A stretch of 20,895 bases of DNA. It comes from Chloroflexota bacterium (GTDB lineage: Bacteria > Chloroflexota > Dehalococcoidia > SAR202 > GCA-002694895). Location: positions 28,206-49,100 of the forward strand of contig PAZO01000005.1 in NCBI GenBank assembly GCA_002715665.1. Reading direction: 5' to 3'. The position numbers and the translations under genes were made by a program. Positions within the stretch are counted from its first letter, which is position 1, and each line of letters starts with the position of its first letter. Below the pieces are notes generated by a model. The model ran no database searches. It saw nothing but the letters and a program-made list of their open reading frames with translations, and had not been told where the DNA came from. Positions 7,098 through 14,913 of the stretch are shown piece by piece.

Positions 7098-8573
7098 ATG
7101 AATAAAAAATACTTATTAAAAAATGCTACGATATACGACGGTACTGGGTCAAATCCTTTTAATGGGAATGTTTTGATTGAAAACGGCAAAATTATTGAAG
7201 TTGGTGAAATTGATAATGTTGATGCTGAAATTATAGATATAAAAGGCAAAGCTTTAGCTCCAGGATTTATTGATATGCATTCTCATGATGATATTGCAAT
7301 GTTTGTTTATCCGGATATGGATTTTAAATTAATGCAAGGCGTGACAACTAATGTTAATGGGAATTGTGGGTCGGGGACTATTCCTTATTCATCTGCAGAT
7401 ATAGTCAAATGGTATCCTCAAATGGAAGGAATTCCTGAATGGGATACTTATGGTGAATATTTAGAATTAGTAAATCAATCAAACACTAGTATTCATTCAG
7501 CATTTTTGGTTGGTCATGGTCCAATAAGAAAAGCAACAGTTGGCAATGAACAACGAATGCCTACAGCAAAAGAATTTGATTTAATGAAATCTTGGATTAA
7601 AGAAGGAATGGAAGAAGGTGCGGTTGGTCTGTCAACAGGACTTATTTATGAACCTGGAAGATACTCTAACACAGAAGAACTTATTGAGTTAAGTAAAACA
7701 ATTTCACCTTATGATGGTGTTTATTTTAGTCATATGAGAAATGAAGCAGGACATTTAATCGAATCAGTTAATGAGACTATAAAAATTGGAGAAGAAGCTG
7801 GTTGTTCTGTCGAAATATCTCACCACAAAGTATCAGGAGAAGAAAATTGGGGTAAATCTGTTCAATCTCTTGAAGCAATAGAAGATGCTCAAAATAGAGG
7901 ATTAAATGTTCACTCTGATCAATACCCATACAATGCTGGGAGTACTTCTCTTTTTGCTATTGTTCAGAATAATGCTTTTACCACAGGAGATGGAGGAATG
8001 GGATCAGCAACAGGAGACAAAGTGTTGATTTCAAGCTCTAGTAAAGACCCTTCAATAGAAGGTAAAACTTTAGGTGACTTATGCGATGAATATGATCTAC
8101 CTGAACAAGAAGCTGCTCAAAAATTACTTTCTAATGACCCAGATATTTTTATTGTAATCGAAGGAATGGTAGAAGATGATATAGCAAGAATATTAGCGCA
8201 TCCTACAACCATGATTGGATCTGATGGAGTTCCTTTACCTGGAAAGCCCCATCCAAGGTTATACGGCTGTTTTCCAAGAGTGCTTGGTAAATATTCCAGA
8301 GAAGATGGAGTGATAAGTATGCAAGAAGCGATACATAAAATGACTGGCTTGTCAGCAACCAAGTCAAATCTTAATGATAGGGGCTTTATCAAAAAAGGAT
8401 TAAATGCGGACATTGTCATATTTGATGAAGGAACAATTATTGATAAAGCAACTTATGATAACCCGCGAGTTTACCCTGATGGAATTATACATGTTTTTAT
8501 TGATGGAGAATTCGCGGTCAAGAATGGAGAACAAACCGACTTAAGAGCGGGTAAAGTTGCAAAAAGATCTTAA
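7098..8573 (+). CDS. N-acyl-D-amino-acid deacylase / D-aminoacylase family amidohydrolase
   Basis: This is a 491-residue metal-dependent amidohydrolase. A GAGGTG ribosome-binding site five bases upstream supports ATG 7098. The N-terminal small beta domain (LLKNATIYDGTGSNPF) and C-terminal GLNADIVIFDEGTI are typical. Metal and active-site elements are all present: HSHDD (His61, His63), the bridging Cys90 in NGNCG, SHMRNEAG, ISHHK, and the aspartate in MIGSDGVPLPGKPHPR. The family removes acyl groups from N-acyl-D-amino acids, with relatives acting on dihydropyrimidine-like or dipeptide substrates; the precise substrate is not predictable. No signal peptide is seen, so it acts in the cytoplasm. 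Its TAA stop shares the palindromic TTAA with the stop of the convergent DUF5666 gene. It fits a scavenging lifestyle together with the amidase. Confidence 0.88.
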   Translation: MNKKYLLKNATIYDGTGSNPFNGNVLIENGKIIEVGEIDNVDAEIIDIKGKALAPGFIDMHSHDDIAMFVYPDMDFKLMQGVTTNVNGNCGSGTIPYSSADIVKWYPQMEGIPEWDTYGEYLELVNQSNTSIHSAFLVGHGPIRKATVGNEQRMPTAKEFDLMKSWIKEGMEEGAVGLSTGLIYEPGRYSNTEELIELSKTISPYDGVYFSHMRNEAGHLIESVNETIKIGEEAGCSVEISHHKVSGEENWGKSVQSLEAIEDAQNRGLNVHSDQYPYNAGSTSLFAIVQNNAFTTGDGGMGSATGDKVLISSSSKDPSIEGKTLGDLCDEYDLPEQEAAQKLLSNDPDIFIVIEGMVEDDIARILAHPTTMIGSDGVPLPGKPHPRLYGCFPRVLGKYSREDGVISMQEAIHKMTGLSATKSNLNDRGFIKKGLNADIVIFDEGTIIDKATYDNPRVYPDGIIHVFIDGEFAVKNGEQTDLRAGKVAKRS

Positions 8574-9139
8574 TTTAATATTGTAATTTCTTCTGCTGTT
8601 AACTCTGGTCCTTTATTATTCCCTTTTATAGAAATTTGATTTTCTGTTTTCAAATTTGTTTTTTCAGTTGGAATAATTGAATTTACTACAGTATTATTAT
8701 CCATAACAACTTGTATAGTGCCTCTTTGTGTTTCTACGAATAACATATTTCCTTCTATTTTAGTTATTGAACCCGTCATCATCCGAGATTGCTTTGTTCC
8801 TCCTATAACTGCAGGAGGGTTATTCATTGGATCTTTGTTTGTAGACAAAAACCCTGTTCTTATTTTATTTCTTAAATCTTCAGGAACTTCGTCCATGCTC
8901 ATTTCACCAGATTTTACTTTTGCTAAAATTTCTTTTTCATCTTCTGATAGCTCAGCTCCGGAGGATGATTTGGTATTTTTAGCACTTTCACCAGGAGGAT
9001 ATATTTTCATGAATTCATTACCTCCACTTATCGCCATTTCAATTTTACTATTTGCATTATCATTTCCATTATAAAAACCAATAGAGTACGCCCCCCCTAT
9101 TACTATAATAATTGAAATTATAAATAATACTGTTTTCAT
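8570..9139 (-). CDS. membrane-anchored or secreted protein with DUF5666-like domain
   Basis: This 189-residue protein has an N-terminal hydrophobic helix (about 3-23) acting as signal anchor, then a low-complexity acidic linker containing LSEDEKEIL and GEMSMDEVPEDL. A C-terminal beta-rich domain (about 120-189) has the pattern 'G-x-I-x-x-I-E-G-x-x-L-x-V-E-T-x-x-G' and ends in ELTAEEITIL, resembling DUF5666/OB-like modules. A strong AAGGAG ribosome-binding site precedes the ATG, and the gene starts 11 bases after the MacB-like permease stop, so it is probably the last gene of that export operon. The protein probably sits outside the membrane, perhaps as an accessory or sensor for the exporter; function is not known. 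Its end overlaps the D-aminoacylase gene by four bases. Confidence 0.72.
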   Translation of the reverse strand: MKTVLFIISIIIVIGGAYSIGFYNGNDNANSKIEMAISGGNEFMKIYPPGESAKNTKSSSGAELSEDEKEILAKVKSGEMSMDEVPEDLRNKIRTGFLSTNKDPMNNPPAVIGGTKQSRMMTGSITKIEGNMLFVETQRGTIQVVMDNNTVVNSIIPTEKTNLKTENQISIKGNNKGPELTAEEITILN

Positions 9140-9150
9140 ATCAATTCTCC

Positions 9151-10392
9151 TTATTGGTACCTTAATGCTTCAACTGGTTGTAATTTTGAAGCGCGTAATG
9201 CAGGAAATATACCAAAAAATAATCCTGTAGCTGCAGAAACTCCGAAAGACAACATAGCTATCCCTAACGTAAATTCTGTTCTAAATGTCTCAGCGTCATC
9301 ACCAAATTGAATCTGGCCTATAAAATATAAAGTAAGCCAACCTAAAAATATTCCCACCATACCCCCTATAGTACTTAATACTATTGATTCCGATACAAAT
9401 TGAAGGAGAATATCTTTTCTTTTTGCACCCATACTTTTTCTTATTCCAATTTCTCTTGTTCTTTCTGTTACAGAAACTAACATAATATTCATAACACCTA
9501 TACCGCCCACCAACAAAGAGATTCCAGCAATTGCTCCTAAAAAGATAGTTATTCCTTGTGTTACTGTTTTGAAAGTATCAAGCACGTCTTGTTGGTTTAT
9601 TATTTCAAAATCATCTTCTTCATCTGATGCTATTTTGTGATTAAATCTTAGAATACTGGTTGCTTCAAGTAAAGCTTTGTTAACTAGATCTGAATTAGAT
9701 GCTTCAACAACAATTGATGCCAAGGCAACAGTGCCCGGAGTATTGTTTGAAGTTGAAAGTCTATAATGGGCTGTAGTTACTGGAATGAATGCTCTGTCAT
9801 CCATACTTACTCCACCGAAACCTCCTCCTTTTTCATCTAAAACTCCTATAACTTGCATGCTTCGACCATTTATCCTAACAAATTGTCCCACTGGATTCCT
9901 ATTTCCTAGTAATTCATTAGCAGTATTTATACCTAGAACAACTACTTCTGACATATTTTCTACATGTAAATCAGAAATAAATGAACCATGTTTGATTTCT
10001 AAGTTTCTTACTGATTTATAATTTTGTGTTATTCCATATACCTGTGTATATTTCCAGTTATTACTAAAATTTATTTTCCCCATTTGAACTAATTCTGGTG
10101 TTACAGATTTTATTGCACTATTTTCCCGTTTTTCAGATAGTATTTCAGCATCTTTAAGAGATATTACTGAAGGTGCGCCTGATTTGGAATCTCTTGATGG
10201 AGTGATGTAGATTAAATTTGATCCTAGGGATTCGATTGTATCAGTTACTGATTTTTCAAAACCTTTACCCATTCCCATTAGTGATATAACTGACAAAATA
10301 CCAATTACGATTCCGAGTAAAGTCAATCCTGAACGTAATTTGTTCGTACTTAGAGAATTTAGAGCTGTTTTTAAAATTGCAAATACACTCAT
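9151..10392 (-). CDS. MacB-like ABC transporter permease (FtsX superfamily)
   Basis: This 413-residue permease has the classic layout: helix 1 (about 19-40), an extracytoplasmic MacB_PCD domain (about 45-255), then three helices in the last 140 residues. Diagnostic pieces are LRSGLTLLGIVIGILSVI near the N-terminus, GGIGVMNIMLVSVTERTREIG with IRKSMGAKRKDIL after helix 2, and the ending PALRASKLQPVEALRYQ. Such permeases couple ATP hydrolysis to work outside the membrane (mechanotransmission), exporting peptides, siderophores or drugs, or moving lipids. The ATG overlaps the ATPase stop in an ATGA, so translation is coupled. Unlike E. coli MacB, ATPase and permease are separate polypeptides. Cargo unknown. 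Confidence 0.92.
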   Translation of the reverse strand: MSVFAILKTALNSLSTNKLRSGLTLLGIVIGILSVISLMGMGKGFEKSVTDTIESLGSNLIYITPSRDSKSGAPSVISLKDAEILSEKRENSAIKSVTPELVQMGKINFSNNWKYTQVYGITQNYKSVRNLEIKHGSFISDLHVENMSEVVVLGINTANELLGNRNPVGQFVRINGRSMQVIGVLDEKGGGFGGVSMDDRAFIPVTTAHYRLSTSNNTPGTVALASIVVEASNSDLVNKALLEATSILRFNHKIASDEEDDFEIINQQDVLDTFKTVTQGITIFLGAIAGISLLVGGIGVMNIMLVSVTERTREIGIRKSMGAKRKDILLQFVSESIVLSTIGGMVGIFLGWLTLYFIGQIQFGDDAETFRTEFTLGIAMLSFGVSAATGLFFGIFPALRASKLQPVEALRYQ

Positions 10393-11063
10393 TTATTTCT
10401 CTCATCACTTATAATTTCACCATCTCTGAAAGAAATAATTCTTTTAGTTTGCTTAGCAATATCTGGCTCATGAGTAACTATCAAAACAGTAATTTTTGAT
10501 TCAATATTTAAACTTGTTAAGATTTGCATTATTTCTGATCCCGTTTTTGTATCAAGTGCACCTGTAGGTTCATCTGCTAAAACTATTCGTGGATTTTTAA
10601 CTAGCGCTCTTGCGATTGACACTCTTTGTTGCTCTCCTCCTGACATTTCTACAGGTTTGTGTTTCATTCTATCTTTTAACCCAACTTTTTCTAAAGCAAT
10701 CTCAGCTTTATTTTTAATATCCTTATTGCTTATATATGACAGTCCCATCATTACGTTTTCAATTGCGCTAATTCTTGGAAGAAGATTATAAGTTTGAAAT
10801 ATAAATCCAACTTTTTCTCCTCTGATTTCTGCAAGTTTATTATCGCTTAGTTTTCCAACATCTATATCGTCAAGTAAATATTCTCCTGAGGAAGGGACAT
10901 CCAAACATCCAAGTATATTCATCATAGTAGACTTACCAGATCCTGAAGGTCCCATTATGGAGGCAAATTCACCTTGATTAATATTAAGGTTAACTGATTT
11001 AACTGCGTTAACTTCTATACCAGAAAGCTGATAAGTTTTAGATACATTTAATAGCTCTATCAT
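10389..11063 (-). CDS. ABC transporter ATP-binding protein (MacB/LolD type)
   Basis: This 224-residue ATPase has all expected motifs: Walker A GPSGSGKST (about 39-47), the Q-loop in FIFQTYNLLP, signature MSGGEQQRVSIARAL, Walker B IVLADEPTGALD and the H-loop IVTHEPDIA. The LolD/MacB subtype is shown by ALDTKTGSEIM after Walker B and by the permease partner encoded next. It powers the neighbouring FtsX-type permease at the cytoplasmic face. Its ATG directly follows the adaptor stop, and its stop overlaps the permease start, so adaptor, ATPase and permease form one translationally coupled unit. Confidence 0.95.
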   Translation of the reverse strand: MIELLNVSKTYQLSGIEVNAVKSVNLNINQGEFASIMGPSGSGKSTMMNILGCLDVPSSGEYLLDDIDVGKLSDNKLAEIRGEKVGFIFQTYNLLPRISAIENVMMGLSYISNKDIKNKAEIALEKVGLKDRMKHKPVEMSGGEQQRVSIARALVKNPRIVLADEPTGALDTKTGSEIMQILTSLNIESKITVLIVTHEPDIAKQTKRIISFRDGEIISDERNK

Positions 11064-13127
11064 TTATCTTTTTTGCCTTGAATTATTAGATCTTGGTTCG
11101 GCTGAAGGAGGCCCGCCTCTGATGTCTGCTGTAGGAATATCCGGTACTTCCATTACAATCATGTCAGTTTCATTCATTCCAGATATGACTTCTACCCAAT
11201 TTGAATCAGAATCGCCTATTTCTATAGCTTTTTCTGTTACTTGACCATTCACTATTACTTTGACTGTAGGAGAGTCAAATGTACCATACAAACTTTGTAT
11301 TGGAATTAAGTTTATTCCATATTTTGCCTTGGTTATCACTCTTGCTGTGGCGCTTAATCCGTCTTTAAGAGCTGCATCATTCGGAATACTTACATCAATC
11401 TTTGCTGAAAATGTAGTCACTCCTCCAGAAGAATTGCTTGAAGATCCTATAGATTTTAGAGTTCCATCTAACTCTGTATCACGTAATGCATCTGTTTGTA
11501 TTTTAGCTTCTAGGCCACTAGATAAATATAGAATATCAACCTCATCAACGTCTCCATTAAATTCTAAGGTGTTAGGATTTGCTATACTCATTATATTTTG
11601 AGCAGAAGTAATTGTGTCTCCTTCATTTTTGTTTATTGCTGTTATAACCCCATCATAAGGCGCGTATATTTTTGCACCTGTTAGAATGTTTTCTGCATTT
11701 TTGTAAAGAGCTTCAGTATTTTTCAACTCAGATTCTCTAAGATTAACAATTTCCTGAAATTTTGTTACATTCAGTTCTAAAATGGAAATATCTAGTTTGG
11801 ATGGATTTTTTAAGTCTTTAAGTTCATCTTCTAATTTTTTTAATGATTCTTTGTTGACCAATAGTTGATCATTAAGTTGTTTTTCTTTGTCAGTTTGAGA
11901 TCTTGAAAGAATTTCTTCATATGTTTGTTTAGCAGTTCTGTACAACGAAAGTTTGTTTGTGTAAGTGCTTTGTGCTGAATCAATAGCTTTATTTTTTTCT
12001 AATATTTTTTCGTTATACTTCTTTATAGCTTTTTCATAGTCTTCCCATTTATCAGTCAAACTTTTATCTATACAAGTTTTATTTATAGACGAATTACCTA
12101 TTGTTATAGTTGGCAACACAGAAGTATTTTTACAATCTATCCAAATATCTGCAGATGAGTTTTCTTTGCCAATTGTAGAAGGGCTAAGATGCAACCACCC
12201 GTAGATTGTTAATTCATCAAGTTGTGTGTTTTTGTCATTTATAGGCCTTAAATAGATATCACGTTTTATTGTGGATTCACTAAATATTTTGTGTAGATCC
12301 ATCTTCCATTCGTTCAGAATATCAGTATGTTTTTTTAGGAATTCTTCGCTACTTTCCAATCCAAACCACTTGTTGAGTTCTTTGAAATAAATTTCTTTTT
12401 TCACACTGATATCATCTTCAAATGGAGTTATATTAGTATCCCATTGGGATGTAATAATATCTAGAGTTTTAGATGCATTGTTTTTTGTGAATACCGCAAC
12501 ATCATAACTTGATTTAGCGTTGTCCAAATCAACTTGCTTTCCTGATTTTAAGTAAAAAGATAGATCGAATTCAGATCTTGAAATGCTTATCTTAGCGTCG
12601 GAAATTGCTTTCTCTTTGTTTGCAATTAATACGGAATCTCCTTCTTTAGACGTCTTGAGTGTTTCTTTTGCATCTCTTAAATTAGATTCGCTGACTTTTA
12701 GAGCATATTGAGCTGTTGCGACATCAGATTTAGCTTTAGCTACATTTTTTGCTAATTCAGTTAATTTGATATCATCTAATTCAGCAAGAACACTACCTAA
12801 AGTAACATATTCGTTCTCTTCTACAAGTATTTTGGCTATCTTACCTGGGCTGAGAAATTTAAGATCATCTTTTTCAGAAAATTTTATTTGACCAGTTATG
12901 GTAACATCAGATACCAAGTCACCTTTTTGCATAGTGATTATCTGCTCAGTATCAGTTACGACGGTATTATCAGTTCCAATATAATTTTTGAACATATAAA
13001 CAGACAATAGAGTTCCCAAAATAAATAAGATAGAAAATGAACTATATTTGCCGATTCGTCCAAGTTTTAATAATTGGTTTAATTTGAGAAGTTTAAGAAC
13101 TTTCTTAAATACTTTTAATATTTTCAT
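11064..13127 (-). CDS. MacA/HlyD-like adaptor with very long coiled coil and inserted domain
   Basis: This 687-residue adaptor starts at ATG 13127; a TTG at 13133 would add two residues and lies too close to the AGAGA ribosome-binding site. A basic N-terminus precedes one helix (about 30-48). The first lipoyl half (GKIAKILVEENEYVTLGSVL, about 95-118) is followed by a coiled coil (about 120-225), and a second coiled coil (about 365-485) leads to the second lipoyl half (AKIYAPYDGVITAINKNEGD), a barrel domain and a C-terminal MP domain. Ordinary MacA-type adaptors are roughly 370-450 residues. The excess is the coiled coil plus an insert of about 135 residues (about 228-363) at the hairpin tip, rich in Trp and carrying Cys332 and Cys352 (numbered from ATG 13127). 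The tip is where MacA contacts TolC, so the insert probably meets something else. The adaptor partners the ATPase and permease encoded directly downstream. The proline- and arginine-rich tail is probably disordered. Confidence 0.88.
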   Translation of the reverse strand: MKILKVFKKVLKLLKLNQLLKLGRIGKYSSFSILFILGTLLSVYMFKNYIGTDNTVVTDTEQIITMQKGDLVSDVTITGQIKFSEKDDLKFLSPGKIAKILVEENEYVTLGSVLAELDDIKLTELAKNVAKAKSDVATAQYALKVSESNLRDAKETLKTSKEGDSVLIANKEKAISDAKISISRSEFDLSFYLKSGKQVDLDNAKSSYDVAVFTKNNASKTLDIITSQWDTNITPFEDDISVKKEIYFKELNKWFGLESSEEFLKKHTDILNEWKMDLHKIFSESTIKRDIYLRPINDKNTQLDELTIYGWLHLSPSTIGKENSSADIWIDCKNTSVLPTITIGNSSINKTCIDKSLTDKWEDYEKAIKKYNEKILEKNKAIDSAQSTYTNKLSLYRTAKQTYEEILSRSQTDKEKQLNDQLLVNKESLKKLEDELKDLKNPSKLDISILELNVTKFQEIVNLRESELKNTEALYKNAENILTGAKIYAPYDGVITAINKNEGDTITSAQNIMSIANPNTLEFNGDVDEVDILYLSSGLEAKIQTDALRDTELDGTLKSIGSSSNSSGGVTTFSAKIDVSIPNDAALKDGLSATARVITKAKYGINLIPIQSLYGTFDSPTVKVIVNGQVTEKAIEIGDSDSNWVEVISGMNETDMIVMEVPDIPTADIRGGPPSAEPRSNNSRQKR

Positions 13128-13178
13128 TTTCAAATCTCTATAATTTATATATCAAACTAATTATAGAACAGATTAGGT

Positions 13179-13364
13179 TCAACTTGCTTTGTTAAATTTT
13201 CGTAAATTAATTTTTAAATTCTTTTTTTTACGTTTGGGCTTTGAATAATCTACCCATCCACACATTACGCAAGTTGGCTCAAAACTGTCCATAGATACAA
13301 TTGAACTACATTTTGGACACTTGTTTGGATGGAGTGATGTACCAGTGTTTTGCTTATTGTTCAT
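13179..13364 (-). CDS. small zinc-ribbon protein
   Basis: This 61-residue protein has two CxxC knuckles, Cys16/Cys19 (CPKC) and Cys32/Cys35 (CVMC), 12 residues apart, which should bind one zinc. The C-terminal third is strongly basic (KPKRKKK and more), suggesting nucleic-acid or ribosome contact. An AGAGGT ribosome-binding site seven bases before the ATG supports it as a real gene. It lies 51 bases upstream of the adaptor gene on the same strand and diverges from the Smr-like gene. I do not recognise a specific family; function unknown. Confidence 0.65.
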   Translation of the reverse strand: MNNKQNTGTSLHPNKCPKCSSIVSMDSFEPTCVMCGWVDYSKPKRKKKNLKINLRKFNKAS

Positions 13365-13431
13365 GATGTACCTCTTATATAATTATTAACCAAACCTTAT
13401 ACTAGTATTGTTAAGAAATATTGAAGATTAA

Positions 13432-13668
13432 ATGGCAGAAAATTTAACACTTGATTTACACCAAGTAAGGCATGAAGAAGCAGAAATACTTGTTGATAGA
13501 TTTATAAATGAAAATTGGGGAAAAAATCTTTATTTTCAAATTATTACGGGTAATTCAGAAATAATGAAAAATATTGTAATTCAAAAATTGGATTTGTATG
13601 AATTGGAATTTTCAGTTGGTGACAAATGGAATCCAAATAATTCAGGTTATATCACAGTACTTATTTGA
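13432..13668 (+). CDS. small Smr-like domain protein
   Basis: This 78-residue protein begins with LTLDLHQVRHEEAEILVDRF, matching the LDLHG...EA motif that opens Smr domains (His10), and then has FQIITGNSEIMK, equivalent to the HGxG-like strand-loop, here TGN. Smr domains act as nicking endonucleases or RNA-cleaving domains in MutS2 and ribosome-rescue factors. This stand-alone version is shorter than usual and has no HGxG glycine-histidine box, so catalysis is uncertain. A TATACT box at 13398-13403 could be its -10 element; the ribosome-binding site is weak. Its end overlaps the convergent dienelactone hydrolase gene by eight bases. Confidence 0.68.
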   Translation: MAENLTLDLHQVRHEEAEILVDRFINENWGKNLYFQIITGNSEIMKNIVIQKLDLYELEFSVGDKWNPNNSGYITVLI

Positions 13669-14329
13669 TGTGCTTTTCAAGAAAATCTATTGTTCTTAAA
13701 TATGACAACTCCGCAGCTTCTTTATTATAAATTTCAGATCTCTCATCGTTGAAAAATGCATGTTCTGTCCCAGGATAGATATGAAATTGGAAATCTTTTT
13801 TGTTTTTACTTAATTCTAATTCTAATTCTTCTAATGAATCAGTAGCTTTATCATGTTCAGCGTAATGTCCCATTACAGGACAATTTGTTTTACTCCAATC
13901 AGGCGAGGAATTTACTAAAACTCCATAGTAAGGCACTGAAGCGTCAATGACATTTTGAGTAGCCATATATAACGCCATTCCTCCGCCCATGCAGAAACCT
14001 ATGCAACCTGTTTTGTCATTAGAGACGTAATTTTCTTTTATATATTGAATCCCTTTTTTTATTTTATCTGAAGCTTCATCTATTTTTAACTCCATCATTA
14101 ATTTTTGGGCTTCACTTGGTTCCGTTGTGGTTTGTCCATCGTACAAATCAGGAGCTAATACTACGTAGCCTTCCTTTGCATATCTGTCTGCAACTTCTTT
14201 TATGTGCCCGACTAAACCCCACCATTCTTGCAATATTATTAATCCAGGGCCATATCCTCCATCAGGTAATGATAAGTAGCCTTGCAAGTTATTTGAATTT
14301 CCATATGAAACTATTTCCCCATTTATCAT
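13661..14329 (-). CDS. dienelactone hydrolase family protein
   Basis: This 222-residue alpha/beta hydrolase carries the DLH triad: Cys113 in the elbow GFCMGGG, Asp160 in GHYAEHDKA and His190 in YPGTEHAFFND. The partner Glu35 lies in ILQEWWGL. Length and order match carboxymethylenebutenolidase-type enzymes, which open lactone rings in chloroaromatic breakdown, though many homologs act on other esters or lactones. No signal peptide is seen, so it is cytoplasmic. AGGA six bases before ATG 14329 is a good ribosome-binding site. It is the last gene of a five-gene minus-strand run, seven bases after the RDD gene. No other ring-cleavage genes are nearby, so a chlorocatechol role should not be assumed. 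Confidence 0.9.
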   Translation of the reverse strand: MINGEIVSYGNSNNLQGYLSLPDGGYGPGLIILQEWWGLVGHIKEVADRYAKEGYVVLAPDLYDGQTTTEPSEAQKLMMELKIDEASDKIKKGIQYIKENYVSNDKTGCIGFCMGGGMALYMATQNVIDASVPYYGVLVNSSPDWSKTNCPVMGHYAEHDKATDSLEELELELSKNKKDFQFHIYPGTEHAFFNDERSEIYNKEAAELSYLRTIDFLEKHIK

Positions 14330-14336
14330 TTTTGTC

Positions 14337-14906
14337 CTATTTATCTTGAATAAGTATTACTTTGGTGCCTGCTATCATATCATGTATGCATCTTCTGTCT
14401 GTTCTAAATATAAATAGAATATCAACTAACCTGATTATTACTCCAACTACAGGGAACAAACCAATGAGGCCAATAATCCATTCTCTTAAAATTACGTTAG
14501 TTAAAAAACCACAAGGATTTCCATTTTTATCAATAATAATAATGTTCATAAATCTTTTACCAAGAGTTTGAGATATGGTAGCTAAAAGGTAATATTGATA
14601 AATCATGAAAGATAATCCAGCTACAACAGCGCCTATTATTGCTTTTCCGCCATCAACAGTAATTGCGATTATTGTACCAACTAAAACTACAGCTAATACT
14701 CCTAATAAACCATCAACAAGCCTTGCTAGAAGTCTTTTTGTTCTACTAGCTAAAATATAATCGTATGATTGACTTTGTATTTCAACTGATTCCTCAACAA
14801 GTTGTTCTGAATTTATTTTGAATAAATCGATACCACAGTTATTGCAAAATTTATCAGTATTTTTGTACTCTGTACCACATTCTTTGCAAAACTTTGATTC
14901 TTCCAT
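14337..14906 (-). CDS. zinc-ribbon plus RDD-domain membrane protein
   Basis: This is a 189-residue protein. The N-terminal zinc ribbon has Cys7/Cys10 and Cys21/Cys24 (FCKECG and FCNNCG). After a short acidic linker comes an RDD domain: the first arginine-aspartate element in LLARLVDGLLG (about 59-69), two or three helices, GKRFMNI, then LREWIIGL and a final IFRTDRRCIHDMIAGTKVI. RDD proteins are integral membrane proteins, some proposed as ion or compatible-solute transporters; most are uncharacterised. It lies seven bases after the selenoprotein gene and seven before the dienelactone hydrolase. Coupling to the selenoprotein is contextual only. Confidence 0.85.
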   Translation of the reverse strand: MEESKFCKECGTEYKNTDKFCNNCGIDLFKINSEQLVEESVEIQSQSYDYILASRTKRLLARLVDGLLGVLAVVLVGTIIAITVDGGKAIIGAVVAGLSFMIYQYYLLATISQTLGKRFMNIIIIDKNGNPCGFLTNVILREWIIGLIGLFPVVGVIIRLVDILFIFRTDRRCIHDMIAGTKVILIQDK

Positions 14907-14913
14907 ATCGATA

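Noticed and set aside
8718..9074. Plus-strand 118-codon frame
   Set aside because: It is a shadow of the DUF5666-like gene, which has a strong ribosome-binding site and operon context.
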